35,781 nucleotides of DNA. Origin: JBBQVS01 sp038211295. Its GTDB lineage: Bacteria; Chloroflexota; Ktedonobacteria; Ktedonobacterales; Ktedonobacteraceae. Below the pieces are notes generated by a model. That model was not told where the DNA came from. It saw nothing but the letters and a program-made list of their open reading frames with translations, and did not search any database. Both the position numbers and the translations under genes were made by a program. The DNA lies in contig JBBQVS010000036.1 in NCBI GenBank assembly GCA_038211295.1, positions 1 to 35,781 on the forward strand. Reading direction: 5' to 3'. Position 1 is the stretch's first letter. Every line of letters begins with the position of its first letter. Shown one piece after another: positions 1-7,165 of this stretch.

Positions 1-32
1 CCCACGCGCTGAATTTGCTTCGCGAAGACACT

Positions 33-158
33 CTATAGCAACTTGAAGACTACTGCCAGTACTACTATCAAGAACAACAGAAACAATAATGTGAATGGTA
101 GCACTAGCACCACATAAACCACAGGGGGTACAGGTCGATATGACTTACTCTTTTGCAT
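33..158 (-). CDS. 41-aa single-span membrane peptide
   Basis: A short reading frame of 41 codons starts with ATG at 158 after a strong ribosome-binding site (AGGAGAGGAG, about 5 bases upstream) and ends with TAG at 33-35. The product has a short basic N-terminus (M-Q-K-S-K-S-Y-R), a Pro-Val-Pro-Pro turn and then one very hydrophobic helix from about residue 13 to 38, ending with Lys-Leu-Leu. It should be a small inner-membrane protein with the N-terminus inside. I recognise no family. The support is the Shine-Dalgarno site plus the coherent transmembrane composition. A chance hydrophobic frame is still possible. Confidence 0.5.
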   Translation of the reverse strand: MQKSKSYRPVPPVVYVVLVLPFTLLFLLFLIVVLAVVFKLL

Positions 159-412
159 CTGACTCTCCTCTCCTATCACACTTTATAATCACTTCTATCG
201 ACCGTATCACCTCAATCACACAATTTCTGCACCAACATAGTGCGACAGATAGAGATACCCTGATTGCATCGTTTCTTCGCTAAGCTACACGCGAAACAAC
301 GCGTCATAAACAGTGAGGGTTGAGGTAGTCAGCTGAATAGTAAGAAGGGTGCAACTGTGGTATACCAGAAGAAGTATTATGTGGAGATGGTTGCAAACAG
401 AGGGATGACACC

Positions 413-459
413 AAAAACAAAGAGACATAGCACTTTTACAGATGTAAGTACTATGTCTC
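413..459 (-). terminator. Rho-independent terminator of the CAU tRNA gene
   Basis: Read on the minus strand, a 9-bp stem (GAGACATAG with CTATGTCTC, 422-430 and 451-459) with further pairing inside is followed by a T-rich run (TTTGTTTTT). It lies about 20 bases past the 3' end of the tRNA at 481-553, as expected for a single-gene tRNA transcript. Confidence 0.8.
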
Positions 460-480
460 AATTGGCTTCATAAGCGGAAG

Positions 481-553
481 TAGTGGCGACAGGAATCGAA
501 CCTGTGACACAGGGCTTATGAGTCCCTTGCTCTACCGACTGAGCTACGCCACC
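481..553 (-). tRNA. tRNA with CAU anticodon (elongator Met, or Ile2)
   Basis: A 73-nt cloverleaf with acceptor GGTGGCG/CGCCACT (G1:U72 wobble), D-arm, anticodon loop CTCATAA (anticodon CAU), T-loop TTCGATT and discriminator A73. CCA is not encoded. It is not the initiator: it lacks the three G:C pairs next to the anticodon loop and the unpaired position 1-72. A CAU anticodon also fits the lysidine-modified tRNA-Ile2, which cannot be excluded by eye. The last pair of the anticodon stem is A31-G39, a mismatch. The gene is identical at all 73 positions to the one at 22040-22112 on the other strand. It has its own promoter and terminator. Confidence 0.95.
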
Positions 554-556
554 GCA

Positions 557-584
557 CGTGGAGCCTCTTATGTTCGGCTCCACG
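557..584 (-). other. Hairpin in the pre-tRNA 5' leader
   Basis: A perfect 9-bp stem (CGTGGAGCC / GGCTCCACG) with a 10-nt loop lies between the -10 box (592-597) and the mature tRNA 5' end (553). The expected transcription start is about 585, so the primary transcript would begin with this hairpin, three bases before the RNase P cleavage site. No T-run follows on either strand, so it is unlikely to be a terminator. Confidence 0.6.
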
Positions 585-591
585 GGTATGA

Positions 592-620
592 ATGATAACA
601 CCATACTAGCTCTTTGTCAA
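592..620 (-). promoter_or_regulatory. Sigma70-type promoter of the CAU tRNA gene
   Basis: Minus-strand TTGACA (615-620), a 17-bp spacer and TATCAT (592-597) stand just upstream of the tRNA leader. The -35 box is a perfect consensus and the spacing is ideal. The promoter is about 38 bases from the mature tRNA end. Confidence 0.85.
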
Positions 621-656
621 GTAGGCTTTGCGCTTTTTTAGCGTTCTATCTCTTCC

Positions 657-956
657 TTAGCGACGACGACCACCACGCGAAACTGCGCGTAAAACGGCAA
701 TCAGAATACAGGCCCCGATGATGGCAACGATGATACTACCGATAAGACCAAAATTGGCATCGGGTATAAGCAGATTCGCGATCAGACCACCGAGAAAAGC
801 ACCGATGATCCCAATAATGATATCCCCGATCAGTCCGTAGCCGCCGGTACCCATGACGCGACTCGCCACAAATCCGGCAATCAAACCAATAATAAGCCAA
901 ATGATGATACCAGTAGGGCTAAAAGCCGCGGCAAGGACGAGTGTTGCTATTGTCAT
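657..956 (-). CDS. GlsB/YeaQ/YmgE-family small membrane protein
   Basis: A 99-residue, Gly/Ile-rich protein with three predicted membrane helices. It carries the family pattern of a Gly-rich first helix (IIGLIAGFVASRVMGTGG) followed by GLIGDIIIGIIGAFLGG and a third helix, then a basic tail ending GGRRR. This matches the transglycosylase-associated protein family (GlsB/YeaQ/YmgE), small inner-membrane proteins linked to general stress whose biochemical role is not settled. Start: ATG at 956 behind AGGAGAGG. It stands alone between two tRNA genes, with about 240 bases upstream (957-1196) that hold no other gene I can see. An imperfect palindrome (GAACGTG..CACGTGTTC, about 1003-1021) lies roughly 50 bases upstream of the start and could be an operator. 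Confidence 0.88.
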   Translation of the reverse strand: MTIATLVLAAAFSPTGIIIWLIIGLIAGFVASRVMGTGGYGLIGDIIIGIIGAFLGGLIANLLIPDANFGLIGSIIVAIIGACILIAVLRAVSRGGRRR

Positions 957-1196
957 GACTTCCTCTCCTTTTAGAGAATTCTTCTAAGGAACAACAATTG
1001 TGAACGTGTAGCACGTGTTCGCGGGAACGTGAAGAATGTCTGATCTCCTTGATCAAAATATCCCTCGTGAACCTCTACCTCATATAGTACGGTTGAGATG
1101 CTTTGAAGGGATACAACAAAGAGGTGTTTTCATAAATTGGGGTTGCAACTGATGGTAGCATTACTACAAAATTGCTACAAAAGCGGAAATGCATGC

Positions 1197-1241
1197 AACA
1201 AGAAAACGCCTCAAGCGGCTTTTATACCTACTTGAGACGTT
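1197..1241 (-). terminator. Rho-independent terminator of the initiator tRNA gene
   Basis: On the minus strand an 11-bp stem (AACGTCTCAAG with CTTGAGGCGTT, one G:U pair; 1205-1215 and 1231-1241) is followed by TTCTTGTT. It begins about 17 bases after the 3' end of the tRNA at 1258. Confidence 0.75.
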
Positions 1242-1257
1242 TCGCAAAAGTGAGGAG

Positions 1258-1330
1258 TAGCGGGAACAGGACTCGAACCTGCGACCTCCGGGTTATGAGC
1301 CCGACGAGCTAACCACTGCTCTATCCCGCG
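1258..1330 (-). tRNA. Initiator tRNA-fMet (CAU)
   Basis: The 73-nt cloverleaf shows the initiator hallmarks: position 1 is C and position 72 is U, so they do not pair (the family's unpaired 1-72 end). The anticodon stem ends in three G:C pairs (GGG CTCATAA CCC) and the anticodon is CAU. The core GCTCGTCGGGCTCATAACCC is nearly the same as in E. coli initiator tRNA. The discriminator is A and CCA is not encoded. It has its own promoter and terminator. Confidence 0.96.
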
Positions 1331-1341
1331 TCAACTTCTGT

Positions 1342-1370
1342 ATAATACTACATTCCGCACGCTTTGTCAA
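1342..1370 (-). promoter_or_regulatory. Sigma70-type promoter of the initiator tRNA gene
   Basis: Minus-strand TTGACA (1365-1370), 17-bp spacer and TATTAT (1342-1347), ending 11 bases before the mature tRNA 5' end. The same perfect -35 and spacing occur at the CAU tRNA promoter at 592-620. Confidence 0.88.
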
Positions 1371-1508
1371 ATGTTTACGCGTACCTGCTATATATACGTT
1401 GCACATCCCCCTTTTCGTTTCACGGGATCATGGGAACATGCTGCCCTGCGAGGCAAAGCAGCATTCTACTGGTGCATTGCCTCATAGCCTACAAAGCCGT
1501 ACCGTATG

Positions 1509-3908
1509 CTAGTTCCGCAATGGCTTCCCTGACGTAAGAATTGATTCCATGCGTGCCTGCGTCTTCTCCATACCACAAAGGGCCAGGAACGCCTCACGCT
1601 CAAGGTCAAGCACAAACTGCTCGCTAACAGGTGCCACAGGCGAGGTATCACCGCCCGTCAAAACGCGTGCGAGCTGGTGCGCGACTACGACATCGTGTTC
1701 GCTAACCCGCCCCAGCAAGTGCTGACTCTCCACCTGCTGTTCCAGTACCAGCCGCGCACCAGAGCCAGGTAATACCAGCATTTGCGGTTGCGCGGGTTGC
1801 CATGTGCCAGCCGCTTTTGCCGACGCGAGCTTGATCGCGTCGGCCTTCGCGTCGCGTAACAATACGTCTCGATTGACCGTTACCGCGTCTGTTCTTCGCA
1901 AGAAACGGTACTCCTGCGCCTCGGCGGCACTAGTGGAGACGGTGGCGAACGCTATAGTCTCGAAGGCTTTGCGTGAGGGCGCGAACGGGCCGCCCGTCTT
2001 CTTCGCTAGCTGCGACGCGAGATCCGCGCCATGCCGCAACAATAGCTCTTTGCAGCCGCCGCCAGCCGGAACCAGGCCAACGCCCGTCTCGACAAGGCCA
2101 ATATACGACTCGGCATAGGCGCGGGTGTGGTTGCAGTGCATGATGATTTCGCAGCCACCACCCAGCGCACGGCCAGCCGGAGCCGCAACTACCGGAATCG
2201 GGCTATATTTGAGCAATTGGTGCGCCTGTTGTAGCCCGTTTATGGCACCTTCCAGCATCTTCCACTCACCCTGTCGCGACCCCATCAACACGAGCAACAG
2301 GTTCGCGCCCGCCGAGAAATCAGCCGCTTCGTTGCCGACGACCAGGGCGCGAAACTGCTTCTGCCCCTCTTCAACGGCGTAGCGCAGCATCTCGATGATG
2401 CCCTCGTCAATCGAGTTCAACTTCGTGTGAAACTCGATACAGCCGATGCCATCCCCCAGGTCAAGCAGCGAGGCCGAACCATTGTCAAGCACGATATTGC
2501 TCTTCGTGGCCTGCACCGCGGCAAGCGAAATCGAACCCTGCGGCGTCGGCACGGGCTTGTACGTATCGGTGTGAAAATCGAAGTATTGTCGCTGCCCCTT
2601 GCCCCCGATGTAGAACGTACCCTGTCCCTTGCTCTTGACACGCTGTATCAGGTCGAGGCTCTCGATGTCGCGGCCCGCGAAGACCTTTTCCAGCACCGTC
2701 GGGTTTTGCAGCAGCACGTCCCAACTCTCGAAGCTACCCATGTCGAAGTTGAAACCCCAGCGCATCGCCTCATCAACCGCGACGACGCTATCCGCAATCT
2801 CTATCGCGAGTTTAGCGGCGTAGATTAGCGAGTCCGCCAGCGTTTCGCGGGCAAGCACACTGGCGCGGTCATCCCCTTGTAGCATTGCGAGCATACGCGC
2901 CGTAGCGTCGCTGCTATTGCGGGTCGCGCCAATCGACGCGAAACGTACCTTCTGCTGAGCTTCGTACTCCATTGTTTTGAAGTTGAGGGCCAGGATTTCC
3001 GACGCGCCATCCGCGCCTTTGACGCGCTTGTAAAAGCCCTGGCCCGTCTTCTCGCCCAACATGCCTCGCTTGAGCATATCGCGCATCAACTCTGGCACAT
3101 GGAACGTCTCGCGCTGCGGGTCACTTGGCGCGTTCTGGTACAGGTTGTCCGCGACATGCACGGTTGTATCCAGGCCGGACAGGTCGGACGTGCGGAAGAT
3201 CGCCGATTTGGGGCGTCCCATCGGTGGCCCCAGAATCGCGTCAACCTCGCCTACCGTGTAGCCCTCGTCCAGCGCACGCTGAATCGTGGACAACATTCCG
3301 TATACTCCTATGCGGTTGGCAATGAAATTTGGCGTGTCCTTACACATGACAACGCCCTTGCCCAGCACCTCTATCGAGAACTGCTGTAGAAAGGTGAGCA
3401 GTTCTGGATTGGTGGCAACATCTGGCACAAGCTCCAACAACTTCATGTAGCGTACAGGGTTGAAGAAGTGCGTAATCAGGAAGTTGCGGCGAAAGTTCTC
3501 GCTGCGCCCCTCCGTCAAAAGATGAGCAGGCAGGCCAGAGGTGTTGGAGGTAATGATGGTGTCGGGCTTCATCACCGTTTCCAGCTTGCTGTACAGGTCG
3601 TGTTTGATATCGAGCCGTTCAATGACGGCCTCAATCACCCAATCGACGCCCGCTATATCGTTCAGGTTGTCCTCGATATTGCCGACGGTGACAAGGGCCG
3701 CGTTGCGCTTGCTGTAAAACGCGGCGGGTCGCGCCTTGAGTGCTTTTTCCAGCCCTGTCCGCGCAACCACACTACGATCTTTGGTCGCGTTGGGCGGCAC
3801 GATATCGAGTAGTAGCGAGGGAATACCCACATTGGCGAAATGGGCCGCGATTGCCGCGCCCATCACGCCCGCGCCAAGTACGGCGACTTTCTTTATCTGA
3901 TACGACAT
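1509..3908 (-). CDS. fadN: FadN-type 3-hydroxyacyl-CoA dehydrogenase / enoyl-CoA hydratase
   Basis: A 799-residue bifunctional beta-oxidation enzyme. It starts with the NAD-binding motif GAGVMGAAIAAHFANVG (residues 12-28), followed by the dehydrogenase catalytic region around residue 145 (THFFNPVRYMKLLELVP, with the His and Glu of the catalytic pair) and the C-terminal dehydrogenase domain. An enoyl-CoA hydratase domain follows from about residue 485. Its two catalytic Glu candidates are in GGGCE and GLVETGVG. Dehydrogenase first, hydratase second is the order of Bacillus FadN, not of E. coli FadB, and the length also fits FadN (about 790). It hydrates trans-2-enoyl-CoA and oxidises L-3-hydroxyacyl-CoA with NAD+. 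It starts 2 bases after the fadA stop and is the last gene of the operon. Confidence 0.93.
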   Translation of the reverse strand: MSYQIKKVAVLGAGVMGAAIAAHFANVGIPSLLLDIVPPNATKDRSVVARTGLEKALKARPAAFYSKRNAALVTVGNIEDNLNDIAGVDWVIEAVIERLDIKHDLYSKLETVMKPDTIITSNTSGLPAHLLTEGRSENFRRNFLITHFFNPVRYMKLLELVPDVATNPELLTFLQQFSIEVLGKGVVMCKDTPNFIANRIGVYGMLSTIQRALDEGYTVGEVDAILGPPMGRPKSAIFRTSDLSGLDTTVHVADNLYQNAPSDPQRETFHVPELMRDMLKRGMLGEKTGQGFYKRVKGADGASEILALNFKTMEYEAQQKVRFASIGATRNSSDATARMLAMLQGDDRASVLARETLADSLIYAAKLAIEIADSVVAVDEAMRWGFNFDMGSFESWDVLLQNPTVLEKVFAGRDIESLDLIQRVKSKGQGTFYIGGKGQRQYFDFHTDTYKPVPTPQGSISLAAVQATKSNIVLDNGSASLLDLGDGIGCIEFHTKLNSIDEGIIEMLRYAVEEGQKQFRALVVGNEAADFSAGANLLLVLMGSRQGEWKMLEGAINGLQQAHQLLKYSPIPVVAAPAGRALGGGCEIIMHCNHTRAYAESYIGLVETGVGLVPAGGGCKELLLRHGADLASQLAKKTGGPFAPSRKAFETIAFATVSTSAAEAQEYRFLRRTDAVTVNRDVLLRDAKADAIKLASAKAAGTWQPAQPQMLVLPGSGARLVLEQQVESQHLLGRVSEHDVVVAHQLARVLTGGDTSPVAPVSEQFVLDLEREAFLALCGMEKTQARMESILTSGKPLRN

Positions 3909-3910
3909 GG

Positions 3911-5104
3911 TTAGGCCAACCTCTCAATGATTGTCGCCACACCCTGTCCGCCACCAACGCACAGCGTCGCGATGCCCAGCGTTTTGTCGCGTGTCTGCAA
4001 CGCGTTCAACAGCGTGACGACAATGCGTGAGCCGCTACAACCCTGTGGATGACCGAGCGCAACCGCCCCACCATGCACATTCAACTTCTCTTCGTCAAGG
4101 TTCAGGTCTTTGACAACGGCGAGCGATTGCGCGGCGAACGCCTCGTTCAACTCGATCAGGTCGATATCGCTCAATTGCAATTTCGCGCGTTGCAGAGCTT
4201 TTTTGACGGCAGGTACGGGGCCAATGCCCATGATGTCGGGGCGCACACCGTTGACCGCCATTGTAATGACGCGTGCGAGCGGCTTGATGCCCAGCTCGCG
4301 TGCCTTGTCAGCCGACATCAGGATGAGCGCGGCGGCCCCATCATTCAACGGACTGGAATTGCCAGCCGTGACCGTGCCACCCTTGATGAACGCAGGTTCG
4401 AGCGATGCCAAGCGTTCGAGCGTGGTATCACGGCGTGGCCCCTCATCGGTGGTCATCTGCTTGCCATTGGGAAGAGTGACGGGTACAATCTCTTTCGCGA
4501 ATGTGCCGTTGTCAATCGCGGCAACCGCGCGTTGGTGACTACGGAACGCGAAGGCGTCCTGCTCCTCGCGGCTAATGTGATGGTCACGCGCCAGATTTTC
4601 GGCGGTAATTCCCATAGGTATATAGCTAGAATAGCCGTATTCCTCAACCATCGGTGAGGACGGATCAACGTTTCCGTTCTTGTCAGGTTGTACCAGGCGC
4701 GGATTGAACGAGGGATTGTAGCCACCCATCGGCACGCGTGACATGTTCTCGATACCACCCGCGATATAGGCGTCGCCCAGGTCAAGCATGATATTCTGCG
4801 CCGCCATGTTGAACGCCTGCAAGCTAGAGGCGCAGAAGCGGTTGACCGTCGTTCCCGCGACTGTTTCGGGCAAACCAGAAAGAGCCACAATCAAACGAGC
4901 AACATTCATACCCTGCTCGCCCTCTGGAAAGGCGCACCCGAAAATAAGGTCTTCAATCAGCGAATGGTCTAGCTGTGGCACACGCGCCAACGCGCCACGC
5001 ACGGCTACCGATGCCAGATCATCGGCGCGTACATCCTTCAAAACGCCCTTGTTTGCTCGTCCTATCGGTGTGCGAACCGCGCTCACGATTACTGCTTCCG
5101 CCAT
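3911..5104 (-). CDS. fadA: Acetyl-CoA C-acyltransferase (thiolase)
   Basis: A 397-residue thiolase that cleaves 3-ketoacyl-CoA with CoA to acetyl-CoA and a shortened acyl-CoA. The nucleophilic Cys is in NRFCASSLQA (about residue 90), the catalytic His in GHPQGCSG and the second Cys in LCVGGGQG. The last motifs are near the C-terminus, as in the family. I chose ATG at 5104 (MAEAVIVSAVRTPIG) because it follows AAAGGAGAT and matches the normal thiolase N-terminus; the frame is open 17 codons further upstream without a good ribosome-binding site. GHPQG is used where most family members have GHPLG or GHPIG. The stop is 2 bases before fadN, so the two are almost certainly co-translated. Confidence 0.95.
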   Translation of the reverse strand: MAEAVIVSAVRTPIGRANKGVLKDVRADDLASVAVRGALARVPQLDHSLIEDLIFGCAFPEGEQGMNVARLIVALSGLPETVAGTTVNRFCASSLQAFNMAAQNIMLDLGDAYIAGGIENMSRVPMGGYNPSFNPRLVQPDKNGNVDPSSPMVEEYGYSSYIPMGITAENLARDHHISREEQDAFAFRSHQRAVAAIDNGTFAKEIVPVTLPNGKQMTTDEGPRRDTTLERLASLEPAFIKGGTVTAGNSSPLNDGAAALILMSADKARELGIKPLARVITMAVNGVRPDIMGIGPVPAVKKALQRAKLQLSDIDLIELNEAFAAQSLAVVKDLNLDEEKLNVHGGAVALGHPQGCSGSRIVVTLLNALQTRDKTLGIATLCVGGGQGVATIIERLA

Positions 5105-5147
5105 GAGTATGTATCTCCTTTGATGGTGATCTAAATTTTTTTGGATC

Positions 5148-5246
5148 CATGACAAGGGCTAGCCCTGTCACTACCATACGCGGACTCGCCTGGCAAGCCA
5201 CGCAGTGGCGGTCAGTATAGTAGTGACAGGGCTTGCCCCTGTCATG
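5148..5246. repeat. 27-bp inverted repeat, REP-like palindrome pair
   Basis: Two 27-bp copies in opposite orientation (5148-5174 and 5220-5246) match at 25 of 27 positions. Each is itself nearly palindromic around GACAGGGC..GCCCTGTC. The 45-bp spacer contains a small hairpin (GCCAC gca GTGGC). The element sits between fadE and fadA inside the operon, where it could modulate RNA stability. Related sequences are at 9138-9178, and more distantly at 22139-22216 and 30147-30180. Confidence 0.75.
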
Positions 5247-5303
5247 CCCACACCTGTCATGCCTACTCGCCTGCCATGCCCACACCTGCCATGCCTACTC
5301 GCC
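5243..5303. repeat. Short tandem repeat, 32-bp period, about 1.9 copies
   Basis: The unit beginning CATGCCCACACCTG (5243-5274) is repeated from 5275 to 5303 with one difference (T to C). Each unit contains two half-copies of CATGCC. It directly abuts the REP-like pair, suggesting that the whole 5148-5303 stretch is one composite repeat in the fadE-fadA gap. Confidence 0.75.
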
Positions 5304-5312
5304 ACACATTCT

Positions 5313-7100
5313 TTAGAGTGGATACCCCATTTTCTCGACGATGATTTCAGCGAGTTCGCGCTGGGCCATGACGCCATTGAACAGGTAATCACCAGCGTAG
5401 GTACGCACGCGTGCAAGCTCTTGCTCGGTCTCGGCGGCGTCGGTGTAGGTCATAATCATTTGCTCGACGTTGGTTTTCATGCGCGAGAACGCCAACCAGG
5501 TCGCCAGTTGCGCCAATTTGACGTGCGTTGCGCTATTGGCATCGCCACGATGCACCGACTGAATCGCACGGGCCAACGCGCTATCGGTGGCATATACATC
5601 GATCAGCAGATTCGCGAGATAATCAATGAATTCTTGCTCACCTTCAAGCGCGTTCATGAACTTCATGGCGATCTTCATACCCGCGTAGATGGTCACGTCT
5701 TTGAAACGCTCAACCGCGTTCACGGCGTCGCGCAACTCGGCGGGAACCGTCTCACCCGCGCGGTCAGGAGCTTGACCAGAGGTGACGCGCTGCTCTATTT
5801 CTGGATACTTACTCATCAGGTCGAGCTTGCCACCAAGCACACGCTTGAACAATGTACCCGCCGCGACGAGGCGGTTGATTTCGTTCGTACCCTCGAAGAT
5901 GCGCTGAATACGCGCGTCACGATATGCCTTCTCGATGGGATATTCCTGCATGAAGCCGTAGCCACCGAAAATCTGTACGCCCTCGTCAACGGCATAGGCC
6001 AGTGTTTCGCTGCCGTGTACCTTCGCGATGGATGCCTCAATCGCGTACTCTTCAACCGCTTTGAACATCGCGTCAGTGTTTTCGCCCGATGCCTGTTGCA
6101 CACGCGAGATGTTCGCCGCTGTGCGGAAAACTTCGCTCTCTGCCGCGTAAGTCTCGGCGGCGATACGCGCCAACTTCTTTTTAATCATGCCAAAGTAGTG
6201 CAGAGGCTTCCCAAATGATTTGCGCTCGGTTGTATACGCGGCGGCAAGGTTCAATGCCGAACGCGCTCCCCCAACCGTGCCAGCACCTAGCTTCAGGCGT
6301 CCAATGTTGAGGATGTTGAAAGCGATTTTGTAGCCTTTGTGAATTTCGCCAAGCAGGTTTTCAATCGGCACCTTAACATCTTCAAAGTAGACCTGTCGCG
6401 TCGAGGAACCCTTGATACCCATTTTGCGCTCTTCATTGCCCGTCGAGACTCCTTCCCACGCGACCTCTACAATAAACGCGGAGGGCTTGTTGTTGCCGAT
6501 ACGCGCGAAGGCGACCATGACATCCGCGAAGCCAGCGTTAGAAATCCACTGCTTGGTGCCATTGAGAATGTAGTGCTTGCCATCCGACGCGAGTTCAGCG
6601 CGGGTACTCAGGTTCATCGCATCCGAGCCAACGCCCGGCTCCGTCAGAGCATAAGCCGCGATCCATTCGCCCGTAGCGAGCTTGGGCAGGTAGTGCGCTT
6701 TCTGAGCTTCCGTCCCGTAATAGACGATGGGCAATGAACCAATCGAAGTGTGCGCCCCATATGCCACGCTGAATGAGGCTTCGCGCTGTGTTGTGCCAAC
6801 GAGTACAGCCGTGAGCAGTCCAAGCTCGGCACCACCGTATTGCTCTGGAATCTCAATCATCAGCAGGCCCTGCTCGCCCGCTTTCTTGAGCAGTCCCGGC
6901 ATCACACCCGGCTCTTGATGATCGATGGCGTCGATCTTCGGCATTACTTCGCGCTCGACAAAGGTCGCGCTCGACTCTTCAACCCAACGCTGCTCCTCGT
7001 CGCGCTGCTCCAGGGTAAATATTTTGTCCGCGCTCTCCGCGATTGAGGTTGTCAGAAAGGCCGTTCCCGTCTCTGTCGGTTTGTTTATGACTGTTGCCAT
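5313..7100 (-). CDS. fadE: Acyl-CoA dehydrogenase (FadE type, long form)
   Basis: A 595-residue flavoprotein that oxidises acyl-CoA to trans-2-enoyl-CoA, the first beta-oxidation step. Visible family signatures: YALTEPGVGSDAM, the FAD-contacting WISNAGFADVM region, FGGYGFMQEYPIEKAYRDAR and then IFEGTNEINR, which carries the expected catalytic Glu. After the usual 380-residue core there is a helical C-terminal extension of about 170 residues, as in Bacillus FadE (about 594 aa) and VLCAD-like enzymes. I chose ATG at 7100 (MATVINKP) because AAGGAG lies just upstream; the open frame runs 22 codons further to 7166. Electron acceptor would be ETF, which is not encoded here. It follows the ligase gene by 65 bases. 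Confidence 0.94.
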   Translation of the reverse strand: MATVINKPTETGTAFLTTSIAESADKIFTLEQRDEEQRWVEESSATFVEREVMPKIDAIDHQEPGVMPGLLKKAGEQGLLMIEIPEQYGGAELGLLTAVLVGTTQREASFSVAYGAHTSIGSLPIVYYGTEAQKAHYLPKLATGEWIAAYALTEPGVGSDAMNLSTRAELASDGKHYILNGTKQWISNAGFADVMVAFARIGNNKPSAFIVEVAWEGVSTGNEERKMGIKGSSTRQVYFEDVKVPIENLLGEIHKGYKIAFNILNIGRLKLGAGTVGGARSALNLAAAYTTERKSFGKPLHYFGMIKKKLARIAAETYAAESEVFRTAANISRVQQASGENTDAMFKAVEEYAIEASIAKVHGSETLAYAVDEGVQIFGGYGFMQEYPIEKAYRDARIQRIFEGTNEINRLVAAGTLFKRVLGGKLDLMSKYPEIEQRVTSGQAPDRAGETVPAELRDAVNAVERFKDVTIYAGMKIAMKFMNALEGEQEFIDYLANLLIDVYATDSALARAIQSVHRGDANSATHVKLAQLATWLAFSRMKTNVEQMIMTYTDAAETEQELARVRTYAGDYLFNGVMAQRELAEIIVEKMGYPL

Positions 7101-7165
7101 GCTAGTATTTTTCTCCTTGAATATAGGTTGGTTGTGTCTGTGCAACGCTGCACAGACACGATACA

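Noticed and set aside
95..283. A 62-codon plus-strand frame near the window start.
   Set aside because: No ribosome-binding site, no recognisable composition, and it overlaps the better-supported minus-strand membrane peptide gene.
1438..1464. Hairpin ATGCTGC/GCAGCAT downstream of fadN as its terminator.
   Set aside because: Only 7 bp with no T-run on the minus strand; too weak to list.
5205..6218. A 337-codon plus-strand frame.
   Set aside because: It is the antisense shadow of fadE; the minus-strand protein has clear acyl-CoA dehydrogenase motifs and this one has none.
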